Assembly: GCA_022845895.1 (NCBI GenBank) | Contig: AP025573.1 | Coordinates: 1,956,501 to 2,020,500, forward strand | Reading direction: 5' to 3' | Length of the DNA stretch: 64,000 nt | DNA from: Lachnospiraceae bacterium | GTDB lineage: Bacteria > Bacillota > Clostridia > Lachnospirales > Lachnospiraceae | Part shown: positions 1-8,137 of the stretch, one piece after another | Numbering within the stretch: position 1 is the first letter of the stretch | Layout of the letters: every line of letters begins with the position of its first letter | The notes under the pieces: model-generated | What the model was told of the DNA's origin: nothing | Seen by the model: only the letters and a program-made list of their open reading frames with translations | Database searches by the model: none | Position numbers and translations under genes: made by a program

Positions 1-2
1 AA

Positions 3-2402
3 AGGACGAGGCCGGCATTCTACGAGATGTACAGCCGTATCCAAAGCGGCGAGAGCACGGCTTCCTGTGAATTCAAGGGCATGAACGGAGGCTACTGGTG
101 CCGGGAGACGATGTCGGTCATACAATCGGATGAGAACGGTCGACCCAAACTCGTTATCGGCATCGTGGAGGATATAACAAAGCAGAAATCCATGGAAGAC
201 GCACTCGAAGAAGCACGTTCCCGCGACCGTCTGACAGGGCTATACAATAAAGAGAGCGGCATCCGGCTCGTCCAGGAATATCTGGACAGCAAGAAGCCGG
301 AGGAACATGGAGTCATGATGCTCTTTGACATGGATGACTTCAAGCAGATTAACAAGGCGGAAGGCGGCATTTTCGCAGATGCGGTCCTTCAGGAAGTGGC
401 GGAGCTTTTGAGAGCCGAAAGTGGGCCGGATAATATCCAGATACGTCTCGGAGGCGATGAATTTATGGTATTCTTCAAGAACAGCTGCAAAGCTGAGGCT
501 ACCATAATCGGCCCCCGCATAGCTGCCCAGGTGAGGAACATGCTCATTAATGCCAAGAAGAACATCACATTGTCTGTGAGCGTCGGCATGTGCAGTACCG
601 AGGTTGTGGATGAATATAATGCCCTCTACCGCTGCGCGGAGAGTACGCTGAAGTATGTCAAAGAGAACGGCAAGGGAGAGGCTGCCTGCTATCTGGATAC
701 GTCCAATGAGCTTGGTGTATTTCTCACCCAGATCTATACCGACAGACATCCGGTCAACGACATAAAGATGGATACGTCACGGCCGGACGATGACCTTGTG
801 TCTTTTGCACTGGATCTGCTCGGAAAATCAAAGAATCTGGATGATGCCGTATTCCTTCTGCTGTCACGCATCGGGAGGACCTATCACTTTGACCGGGTAT
901 CCATCATCGAGGCGGACCGTGCGTATCTAAGCTACCGGTTTGCCTACCAGTGGGCCAGAGACAAGAAAGACCTCCAGCTCGGGCAGGATTTCTACGCTTC
1001 GGATGAAGAATTTGAAATCTGCGCAAATATGTATGATGAAGATGGCCTGGCAGATCATAATGTAAGAGAAGGCATCTCCCATATCGCCTCCTGCCTCCAC
1101 GGAGGCATCTGGAACTATGGCGAGTATGTCGGCTCTATGAGCTTTGAAATAGATGTGATGGATTATGTATGGACGCCCGAACAGCGCAAGCTATTGAAGG
1201 AGCTGGTCAAAATCGTCCCTTCCTTCATCATGAAATCGAAGGCAGATGCCGTAAGCCGGGCCAAGACGGACTTCCTGTCACGGATGAGCCATGAGATCCG
1301 TACGCCGATGAATGCCATAAGCGGTATGACTACGATAGCTAAAAGTGTTCTGGATGACAGGGGAAAGCTGATGGACTGTCTGGACAATATCGAATCTGCC
1401 AACGTCTATCTCTTAAGCCTTATCAATGACATCCTGGAGATGTCCCGTATCGAAAGCGGCAAGATGGAACTGAACTACAGCCCCATGGATCTTGCGCGGC
1501 AGATGCAGGATTTAGAGTCTTTGTTTCGTGCACAGGCAGAAGAGAAGCATCTGGAGCTGATTTTTGAAAATGGATACAATGCAGGCCGCCTTATCTATGC
1601 TGACAGCCTCCGGCTGAATCAGGTACTTGTCAATATTATCGGAAATGCAGTCAAATTTACCAAACAGGGGAGTATTACCGTGCGGGTGGAAGAGATAGAG
1701 AGGGCGCCGAAGTCCGTACTGCGCTTTTCTGTTAAAGATACCGGTATCGGAATCGAGCAGGAAGCCATGTCACGCATATTCAATGCCTTTGAACAGGCGG
1801 ATGCCGGCACGGTGGCCCGCAGCGGTGGAACCGGTCTAGGACTGGCGATTTCCAGCCGTCTTGTACAGATGATGGGAGGTACGCTGGAGGCATGCAGCTG
1901 CGCAGGAGAAGGATCTGAATTTTTCTTCACGCTACATTTTGACTATGCACGTGAGAAGGAGGAGGTGCTCCCGAAGGAGAACGTTATGCCCGTGGACTTC
2001 CAGGGGCGCTGCATACTACTGGCGGAAGACAACGAGCTCAACAGAGAGATTGCACAGTCGATTCTGGAAATGAGCGGCTTTGAAGTGACTTGCGCGGCGG
2101 ACGGGCGTGAAGCTTACGACAGATATTGCGAGAGCGGTACCGGAGAATTTGACGCGATTCTGATGGATATCCGTATGCCGGTTATGGACGGCCTGGAAGC
2201 CGCCAGACGTATCCGGACCTCCGGAAGGACGGATGCCCGTACAGTCGCCATTATAGCGCTTACGGCCAATGCATTCGACGAGGATACGAAAAAGTCCATA
2301 GCCAGCGGGATGGACGGACATCTGTCAAAGCCCATCCAAGTGGAACAGATGCTGGAAACATTAGGCAGATGTATAGAAAAGAAGTCAAGGGGCGGTCTGT
2401 GA
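3..2402 (+). CDS. Hybrid sensor histidine kinase with PAS, GGDEF, GAF and receiver domains (5' partial)
   Basis: The reading frame is open to the window edge, so the true start lies upstream; the first ATG is at 27. Counting from that Met, the order is the end of a PAS/PAC domain (to about 55), a GGDEF domain (DRLTGLYNK at 67, RLGGDEF at 140), a GAF-like region (about 255-400), HisKA with phospho-acceptor His422 in MSHEIRTPMN, an HATPase with DTGIGI and GTGLGLAIS, and a C-terminal receiver whose acceptor Asp sits in ILMDIRMP. The GGDEF domain keeps its metal and guanine-binding residues, so both phosphorelay and c-di-GMP synthesis are possible. The architecture resembles the kinase at 30014-33598. 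The signal is unknown. It is followed by an unrelated radical SAM gene. Confidence 0.85.
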   Translation, partial: RTRPAFYEMYSRIQSGESTASCEFKGMNGGYWCRETMSVIQSDENGRPKLVIGIVEDITKQKSMEDALEEARSRDRLTGLYNKESGIRLVQEYLDSKKPEEHGVMMLFDMDDFKQINKAEGGIFADAVLQEVAELLRAESGPDNIQIRLGGDEFMVFFKNSCKAEATIIGPRIAAQVRNMLINAKKNITLSVSVGMCSTEVVDEYNALYRCAESTLKYVKENGKGEAACYLDTSNELGVFLTQIYTDRHPVNDIKMDTSRPDDDLVSFALDLLGKSKNLDDAVFLLLSRIGRTYHFDRVSIIEADRAYLSYRFAYQWARDKKDLQLGQDFYASDEEFEICANMYDEDGLADHNVREGISHIASCLHGGIWNYGEYVGSMSFEIDVMDYVWTPEQRKLLKELVKIVPSFIMKSKADAVSRAKTDFLSRMSHEIRTPMNAISGMTTIAKSVLDDRGKLMDCLDNIESANVYLLSLINDILEMSRIESGKMELNYSPMDLARQMQDLESLFRAQAEEKHLELIFENGYNAGRLIYADSLRLNQVLVNIIGNAVKFTKQGSITVRVEEIERAPKSVLRFSVKDTGIGIEQEAMSRIFNAFEQADAGTVARSGGTGLGLAISSRLVQMMGGTLEACSCAGEGSEFFFTLHFDYAREKEEVLPKENVMPVDFQGRCILLAEDNELNREIAQSILEMSGFEVTCAADGREAYDRYCESGTGEFDAILMDIRMPVMDGLEAARRIRTSGRTDARTVAIIALTANAFDEDTKKSIASGMDGHLSKPIQVEQMLETLGRCIEKKSRGGL

Positions 2403-2483
2403 ACCGCCTCTCAAGCGCAGGCTGTGTCTGGGAATGTTCGGTTCCAAAACGATGCATTACTGCAGAATTACGAGAGGAATATT

Positions 2484-4349
2484 ATGAGAAAACTTGCTTT
2501 GAGCGATGATATATTGCTAAAAATAGAGAAGCCGGCGCGCTATATCGGCAACGAGGTGAACTCGGTAATTAAAGACGCGGATAAGGTGGATATACGTTTT
2601 GCAATGTGCTTTCCCGACGTATACGAAATAGGAATGTCTCATCTAGGTATTCAGATATTATATGATATGTTCAACCGGAGGGAAGATGTCTGGTGCGAAC
2701 GTGTATATTCCCCGTGGATGGACTTGGACGGCATTATGAGAAGAGAAGGGATTCCTCTGTTTGCATTGGAGTCCCAGGACAATATCAAGGATTTTGACTT
2801 TCTTGGCATAACGATTCAGTATGAGATGTGCTATACGAATATCCTGCAGATTCTTGAGCTGAGCAAGATGGCGCTCCGGGCGGAGGACAGGGGAGAAGAC
2901 ACCCCTATTGTCATCGGCGGCGGCCCCTGTACGTACAATCCGGAGCCTCTGGCCCCATTTTTCGACCTGTTCTATATGGGAGAGGGCGAGACGGTATATG
3001 ACGAACTTTTGGATGTATATAAGCAAATCAAGAAAAGAGGCGGGGCAAAGAAGGAATTTCTGGAAGCTGCTGCGGAGATAGAGGGGATATATGTCCCTTC
3101 CTTTTATGATGTCAGCTATAAAGGGGACGGAACGATTGCGTCTTTTGTGCCAAACAACGTGCATGCCAGGGAGAAGATTAAGAAGCAGGCCGCTATGGAT
3201 GTTACGGCTATCCCATATCCTGAGGCACCGGTCGTACCATTTATCAAGGCCACGCAGGACCGGGTCGTTCTGGAGATACAGCGCGGGTGCATCCGGGGAT
3301 GCCGGTTCTGCCAGGCAGGCATGCTTTACCGTCCCACGAGGGAACGGGACGTGGAGGTGCTTAAGGAATATGCCAATAAGATGCTGAAAAGTACCGGACA
3401 TGAAGAGATTTCCCTGAGCTCTCTAAGCTCCAGTGATTACAGCTGTCTTCAGGAGCTGGTGACATTTCTCATTAATGAGTTCAAAGGGAAGGGAATCAAC
3501 ATCTCCCTGCCGTCGCTTCGTATCGATGCCTTCTCCCTGGATGTCATGAGCAAAGTGCAGGATATACGGAAAAGCAGCCTTACGTTCGCCCCGGAGGCGG
3601 GGTCCCAGAGGATGCGCAATGTAATTAACAAGGGACTGACGGAGGAAGATATCATCAATGGGGCCGGACAGGCTTTCGAAGGTGGATGGAGCAAGGTGAA
3701 GCTATATTTTATGCTCGGACTTCCCACGGAGACGGAAGAAGACATGAAAGAGATAGCAGTGCTGGCGGATAAGGTGGCGAGAAGATATTATGAGATACCA
3801 AAGGAGGAACGAAGTGGGAAATGCCAGATTACAGCCAGTTCTTCTTTCTTTATTCCGAAACCGTTCACACCGTTCCAGTGGGCAAAGATGTATACGAATG
3901 AGGAATACATTTCCAGGGCAGCGACGGTAAAGCATGCGTTCCAAGAGCAGTTGAACCGCAAGAGCCTCCGCTATCACTGGCACGATGCGGAGGTGACCGT
4001 ACTGGAAGGCGTATTCGCCAGAGGTGACCGCAGGACTGCTGCTGTCATCGAGGAGGCATACCGGCTTGGCTGCCTGTATGACTCCTGGAGCGAGCATTTT
4101 GACAATGAAAAATGGATGCAGGCATTTGAACATACTCATGTAGACATTGCATTTTACAATCAGAGGGAGCGCACTATGGAAGAAGTGTTCCCATGGGACT
4201 TTATTGATATCGGCGTTACAAAAGACTTTCTTATGCGGGAATGGAGGCGTGCCATGAATGGGGAAGTGACCCCGAACTGCCGCCAGAGCTGTTCAGGCTG
4301 CGGTGCGGCAAGATGGGGAGGAGGTGTCTGCGTTGAAGGCAAGAATTAA
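2484..4349 (+). CDS. Radical SAM protein, TIGR03960 family, with N-terminal B12-binding-like region
   Basis: A radical SAM enzyme with the CxxxCxxC cluster motif in RGCIRGCRFCQ (about residue 265). The N-terminal third resembles cobalamin-binding folds of B12-dependent radical SAM proteins. The family is usually next to or fused with a DUF2344 protein, as here. Its reaction is not established; a role in RNA or ribosome maturation is often suspected because the pair commonly precedes rng-rplU. I place the start at 2484 because GAGAGG precedes it at good spacing and the family begins near this residue; an upstream ATG at 2424 lacks a ribosome site. The C-terminus is Cys-rich (SCSGCGAARWGGGVC). 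The end overlaps the next gene by 17 nt. Confidence 0.82.
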   Translation: MRKLALSDDILLKIEKPARYIGNEVNSVIKDADKVDIRFAMCFPDVYEIGMSHLGIQILYDMFNRREDVWCERVYSPWMDLDGIMRREGIPLFALESQDNIKDFDFLGITIQYEMCYTNILQILELSKMALRAEDRGEDTPIVIGGGPCTYNPEPLAPFFDLFYMGEGETVYDELLDVYKQIKKRGGAKKEFLEAAAEIEGIYVPSFYDVSYKGDGTIASFVPNNVHAREKIKKQAAMDVTAIPYPEAPVVPFIKATQDRVVLEIQRGCIRGCRFCQAGMLYRPTRERDVEVLKEYANKMLKSTGHEEISLSSLSSSDYSCLQELVTFLINEFKGKGINISLPSLRIDAFSLDVMSKVQDIRKSSLTFAPEAGSQRMRNVINKGLTEEDIINGAGQAFEGGWSKVKLYFMLGLPTETEEDMKEIAVLADKVARRYYEIPKEERSGKCQITASSSFFIPKPFTPFQWAKMYTNEEYISRAATVKHAFQEQLNRKSLRYHWHDAEVTVLEGVFARGDRRTAAVIEEAYRLGCLYDSWSEHFDNEKWMQAFEHTHVDIAFYNQRERTMEEVFPWDFIDIGVTKDFLMREWRRAMNGEVTPNCRQSCSGCGAARWGGGVCVEGKN

Positions 4350-5040
4350 ATTCCGTAAAACGGGAGTGATGAAATTCATCGGCCATCTGGATGTGATGCG
4401 GTATTTCCAGAAAGCGATGCGGCGCGCCGAGATTCCGATAGCTTTTACATCGGGCTACAGCCCGCATATGATTATGTCGTTTGCGCAGCCTCTGGGCATC
4501 GGAATCACAAGCGATGCAGAATATCTCGATATCGAACTGTCGGAGCCTGTCGCTGCTGCCGATGCCATCAGGCAGCTTAATTCGGTAATGGTAGAAGGCA
4601 TAGAAGTCGTTGGCTTCGTCAGGATAGCAGATGACAAGAAAAGCAGCGGCATGACCATCGTCGCGGCTGCCGGATATGAAGTGACATTTCCGGAAACGTT
4701 CCGGACATCGGACGATATTATAAAGATACCTGAATCATGGAGAGCGCAGGCAGACTCCTTTATGGAGCAGGAAGAGATAGTCGTGTGGAAGAAGACGAAA
4801 CGCAGCGAGAGAGAAGTCGATATAAAACCGATGATTTACGATTTCACGGTAAAAGAGAACAGCATATATCTATTGCTCGCCACCGGAAGCGAGCAGAACC
4901 TAAAGCCTGACCTGGTGATGGAAACTTATGTCAGATATATGGGATTGGATATAGAAAAGATACCCGTACATTACCACAGGCTGGAGGTATACGCTCGAAA
5001 AGAAGGAGAGCTGGTACCGCTTGAGGCATTGGAAATTTGA
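4333..5040 (+). CDS. DUF2344 / TIGR03936 radical-SAM-linked protein
   Basis: Partner of the upstream radical SAM protein; the two are translationally coupled and often fused in other bacteria. The N-terminus (KARIKFRKTGVMKFIGHLDVMR) and the SPHM..AQPLGIG region are typical. A TTG start at 4333 is likely because AGGAGG lies 8 nt upstream; the in-frame ATG at 4303 has no ribosome site. The stop codon at 5038-5040 is the first triplet of a 22-bp-armed palindrome, so the repeat may have replaced the original gene end. Biochemical function is unknown. Confidence 0.78.
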   Translation: MKARIKFRKTGVMKFIGHLDVMRYFQKAMRRAEIPIAFTSGYSPHMIMSFAQPLGIGITSDAEYLDIELSEPVAAADAIRQLNSVMVEGIEVVGFVRIADDKKSSGMTIVAAAGYEVTFPETFRTSDDIIKIPESWRAQADSFMEQEEIVVWKKTKRSEREVDIKPMIYDFTVKENSIYLLLATGSEQNLKPDLVMETYVRYMGLDIEKIPVHYHRLEVYARKEGELVPLEALEI

Positions 5041-5083
5041 AAGGGGTCAGACCCCTGTGCACACAGGGGTCTGACCCCTTTCA
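5038..5083. repeat. REP-type palindrome, family 1, copy 1
   Basis: Perfect inverted repeat with 22-nt arms (5038-5059 and 5062-5083). Each arm contains the smaller palindrome GGGGTCAGACCCC, so it can fold as one long or two short hairpins, as expected of REP/BIME sequences processed by RAYT transposases. It supplies the TGA stops of both convergent flanking genes and may act as their bidirectional terminator. Confidence 0.9.
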
Positions 5084-5824
5084 AAATTTGACATATCGTC
5101 CGATTTCTGCCTTTGAAACATCCAAATTATCTGACACAAATTTTATGAATTCTTTTTTCAGTTCAGGCGACCAGAAAATTGCATCTTCAGAGGGCAGATT
5201 TTTTCCTGACAGGAAAGATTTGGCACATTTTTCAATGAGAAGCTTTTTCCGTTCAAACACTTCTTCAGGTGTGTCAATGAAGATAAAACGGTCATGTTTG
5301 TTATGGAATTGCTGAAAACCAATGGTTTTTGGAAAGTGTTGAATACACATAAGGAAAGCTCTGGAATGAATGAGAAATCTTGATTTTTTAACATATTCTT
5401 TCATGCTGCTGAAATTATACATTGAGGGGGCAGGCACGAGTGAGGCCTTGGAGGGATTGTTATGAATATAGCGCATACAGCACCAGAAATACCTTTCACT
5501 TTCGATAGTTTCGCTGTGATAGCGTCCCTGGAACACATGTCCCACTTTATTATATTTGGAATTGTAATAAACCGCATATGTTGTAGAAAACAGCTGGATA
5601 AAGGCTGATAGTTCAGTGAAGGGAATTCTAAGAAGCAGATGGAAATGATTAGACATAACACAATAGGAATAGATTTCGACGTGATACTTCTGACTAGACT
5701 TTTGTAAGATACGCATAAACTTTTTCTTGTCATTTTCTGAATTGAAGATGTTGACTTTATTTATGCCTCGGTTCGTGATGTGATACATGTCCGTTGAACT
5801 GGGCATTCTTGGTTTTCTCGGCAT
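5081..5824 (-). CDS. REP-associated tyrosine transposase (RAYT, IS200-like Y1 HUH nuclease)
   Basis: 247 residues. The N-terminal YHITNRGINKVNIF motif, the HUH pair in MSNHFHLLLR and the Tyr region ending YIHNNP are diagnostic of RAYT/TnpA_REP proteins, which nick and join single strands at REP hairpins. Three REP hairpins lie within 2 kb, two of them flanking this gene. The C-terminus stops at DVSKAEIGRYVKF, just where the usual helix-turn-helix tail would continue, and the stop codon lies in the REP arm, so the tail may be truncated. Base composition is visibly richer in A/T than the neighbours. RAYTs are normally single-copy, vertically kept domesticated genes. Confidence 0.88.
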   Translation of the reverse strand: MPRKPRMPSSTDMYHITNRGINKVNIFNSENDKKKFMRILQKSSQKYHVEIYSYCVMSNHFHLLLRIPFTELSAFIQLFSTTYAVYYNSKYNKVGHVFQGRYHSETIESERYFWCCMRYIHNNPSKASLVPAPSMYNFSSMKEYVKKSRFLIHSRAFLMCIQHFPKTIGFQQFHNKHDRFIFIDTPEEVFERKKLLIEKCAKSFLSGKNLPSEDAIFWSPELKKEFIKFVSDNLDVSKAEIGRYVKF

Positions 5825-5887
5825 AATTACCTCCTTTCTTGTTGTGCAAACATGATATCACAGTTATAATGAAAAGACCAGAAGAAA

Positions 5888-5958
5888 TCAGAAAAAGGAG
5901 AGAATTTTCATAGGGGTCAGACCCCTGTGATATAAAGGGGTCTGACCCCTATGAAAAT
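5888..5958. repeat. REP-type palindrome, family 1, copy 2
   Basis: Inverted repeat with 23-nt arms (5904-5926 and 5936-5958) around the GGGGTCAGACCCC core, with a 9-nt loop. It is preceded by a conserved flank, TCAGAAAAAGGAGAGAATTT, that recurs before copy 3. The downstream arm contains the start codon of the next gene. Confidence 0.88.
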
Positions 5959-6868
5959 TATGGAATATATACCGGCAAAAACGATTGTGACTCGCATGAA
6001 GAAACCTGGTGAATGGTTTAGTGCAGATTATAATATGAATATTTATAAAGGATGCTGCCATGGCTGTATTTATTGTGACAGTCGTTCCGACTGTTATGGC
6101 ATCGACAGGTTTGACGTAGTCCGTGCTAAAGAAAATGCGTTGCAAATTATCAGGGATGATTTGCGGAGGAAGACTAGAAAAGGAGTAATAGCCACCGGAG
6201 CTATGAGCGACCCATACAATCCGTACGAAAAGGACCTGCAGTTGACTCGCCACGCACTTGAATTATGTGATGCATTTGAATTTGGTGTTACAATTGCAAC
6301 GAAAAGCACGATGCTTGAGAGAGATATTGATATCTTAGAGAGTATAAAGGAACATTCTCCTGTGTTATGCAAGATTACCATTACCACAGCAGATGACAAT
6401 CTTTCGTCGAAAATAGAACCCGGCGCACCAGTTTCTTCCTGCCGCTTTGAACTGATACATGATTTGACGTGCCGGGGGATACCAGCAGGTATTCTTCTCA
6501 TGCCGGTTCTGCCATTTCTGGAGGATACAATAGACAACGTACGATTGATTGTACGAAAAGCCGCACAATGCGGAGCACATTTTATCTATCCCGCTTTTGG
6601 AGTGACGCTTAGAGATAACCAGCGACAGTGGTATCTTCAAAAGCTTGAACAGTTATTTCCAGATCAACAGCTTATGGTAAAGTATAACAGGCAATATGGC
6701 ACATATTACGAATGCAGAAGTCCCAAAGCCGGGAAGCTATGGAAGTGTTTTAAAGAGGAATGTGAAGACAATGGAATCTTGTATAATATGAAAGACATCA
6801 TTCACCACTACAAAGCACCTTATCGATGTGAGCAGTTAAGTTTATTTAATGATATACAATTTGATTAA
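5951..6868 (+). CDS. SPL-family radical SAM protein
   Basis: 305 residues with a CxxxCxxC motif in GCCHGCIYCDSR near residue 36 and a spore-photoproduct-lyase-like barrel (ATGAMSDPYNPYE). Members of this SPL-like family are widespread and mostly of unknown reaction; it is not the canonical SplB. The first ATG (5951) and the next (5960) both fall in or at a REP palindrome arm and no Shine-Dalgarno sequence is seen, so expression may be weak or depend on the hairpin. REP copies 2 and 3, with their shared 20-nt flank, bracket the gene, and its composition is more A/T-rich than the surroundings. It may have moved together with the REP/RAYT system. Confidence 0.75.
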   Translation: MKIMEYIPAKTIVTRMKKPGEWFSADYNMNIYKGCCHGCIYCDSRSDCYGIDRFDVVRAKENALQIIRDDLRRKTRKGVIATGAMSDPYNPYEKDLQLTRHALELCDAFEFGVTIATKSTMLERDIDILESIKEHSPVLCKITITTADDNLSSKIEPGAPVSSCRFELIHDLTCRGIPAGILLMPVLPFLEDTIDNVRLIVRKAAQCGAHFIYPAFGVTLRDNQRQWYLQKLEQLFPDQQLMVKYNRQYGTYYECRSPKAGKLWKCFKEECEDNGILYNMKDIIHHYKAPYRCEQLSLFNDIQFD

Positions 6869-6871
6869 AAG

Positions 6872-6940
6872 TCAGAAAATGGAGAGAATTTCGAAAGGGG
6901 TCAGACCCCTATGTGCATAGGGGTCTGACCCCTTTCGAAA
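6872..6940. repeat. REP-type palindrome, family 1, copy 3
   Basis: Perfect 25-nt arms (6889-6913 and 6916-6940) with the GGGGTCAGACCCC core, preceded by the flank GTCAGAAAATGGAGAGAATT also found before copy 2. It lies between the SPL-like gene and ybaK and ends just before ybaK's AAGGAGG ribosome site. Confidence 0.9.
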
Positions 6941-6950
6941 AGGAGGAGCA

Positions 6951-7433
6951 ATGGGTAAAAAGGAAGTTAAGACGAATGCGATGCGTATTCTTGACCGTAT
7001 GAAGATACCGTACGAGTATGATACGTATGAGTGTGATGATTTTGTGGACGGCATCCAGGTGGCGGATATGCTCGGTACGGACCGCAGCCTTGTGTACAAG
7101 ACGCTGGTGGCTGTCGGTAAGAGCGGCGGCTGTTATGTGTTTGTCATACCTATCGAAGCGGAGATTGATTTTAAGAAGGCGGCCCGTGTCGTTGGTGAGA
7201 AGTCTCTGGAGATGCTCCACCTGAAAGATCTGACAAGGGTGACTGGCTATATCCGTGGCGGATGCACCGCGATTGGGATGAAAAAGCAGTATCCGACGGT
7301 AATTCAGGAATCAGCACAGCAGCTGCCTCATATGTATGTAAGCGGAGGAAAGCTTGGCATGCAGCTGAAGCTTGCGCCCGAGGACCTGAGAAAAGCAGCA
7401 GGTGCCTCATTCGCAGACGTGACCCACCGATAA
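6951..7433 (+). CDS. ybaK: Cys-tRNA(Pro)/Cys-tRNA(Cys) deacylase, YbaK family
   Basis: 160 residues with the YbaK/ProX fold: KTNAMRILDRMKIPYE at the N-terminus, KTLVA in the core and GGCTAIGMKKQ, where the Lys and Gly of the GxxxPxG-like loop bind the aminoacyl end. The enzyme hydrolyses mischarged Cys-tRNA(Pro) in the cytosol. AAGGAGG precedes the ATG by a normal distance. The HAD gene follows after 37 nt in the same direction. Confidence 0.85.
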   Translation: MGKKEVKTNAMRILDRMKIPYEYDTYECDDFVDGIQVADMLGTDRSLVYKTLVAVGKSGGCYVFVIPIEAEIDFKKAARVVGEKSLEMLHLKDLTRVTGYIRGGCTAIGMKKQYPTVIQESAQQLPHMYVSGGKLGMQLKLAPEDLRKAAGASFADVTHR

Positions 7434-7470
7434 CAGAAGCAGATAGTACCGCAGACAGGAGGAACAGCAG

Positions 7471-8076
7471 ATGGAATACCTTGGTAAACATATTGAAACT
7501 GTAATACTTGACATAGGCAATGTACTGATTGATTTTGCATGGGAGGCGTACCTCACATCCTATCAATACAGCAGCGAGATGTATGAAACGGTAGCTGACG
7601 CCATGTTCCGGAACGAGGACTGGCGTTTGGGTGACTCGGGTCTCGTTACGACCGGACAGTGGCTGGAACTCTTTATTGAGAATGCCCCGGAGGCAGAACC
7701 TCAGATTCGAGAGGTATTCGCGGATTTCGGCCGTTCTATCGTCCCATATCCCTTCACAGAAGAGTGGATCAGGCACCTCAGAGGGCAGGGGGTACGGCTC
7801 TACTACCTTTCCAATTATTCAGAGGAAATGTATCGGCAGTCAAAGGAGCAGCTGTCATTCCTGCACATGCTCGACGGAGGCATATTCTCATGGGAAGAAC
7901 GCCTGATGAAACCGGATTCCGCCATATACAGCCTGCTTATCAACCGGTACGGTATCGCACCTGAAAGCGCCGTCTTCTTCGATGACTGCAGGGAAAATGT
8001 AGAAGCAGCACGAAAGGCTGGAATAAACGGAGTGCTATTTACGACAGATATTCCATTGCGGATGCTCGAAAAATGA
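7471..8076 (+). CDS. HAD-IA family phosphatase, YihX-like
   Basis: 201 residues. Motif I is LDIGNVLIDF with the nucleophile Asp near residue 15, motif II is the Ser/Asn of YYLSNY, motif III is the Lys in KPDSAIY and motif IV is FFDDCRENVEAA. This layout fits HAD subfamily IA sugar-phosphate phosphatases such as YihX (alpha-glucose-1-phosphatase), but the substrate cannot be read from the sequence. The start follows ACAGGAGGAACAGCAG. Confidence 0.8.
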   Translation: MEYLGKHIETVILDIGNVLIDFAWEAYLTSYQYSSEMYETVADAMFRNEDWRLGDSGLVTTGQWLELFIENAPEAEPQIREVFADFGRSIVPYPFTEEWIRHLRGQGVRLYYLSNYSEEMYRQSKEQLSFLHMLDGGIFSWEERLMKPDSAIYSLLINRYGIAPESAVFFDDCRENVEAARKAGINGVLFTTDIPLRMLEK

Positions 8077-8137
8077 TGTAATATAAATAGAGAATTACGC
8101 AAGAAGACAAAGGCAGTTATGGAGGATTACAGAAAAG

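Noticed and set aside
5038..6940. CRISPR array from repeated GGGGTC units
   Set aside because: Repeats are palindromic REPs separated by whole genes, with no regular spacers and no cas genes.
8077..8137. Lysine riboswitch before lysC
   Set aside because: The gap is only 61 nt and shows no such fold.
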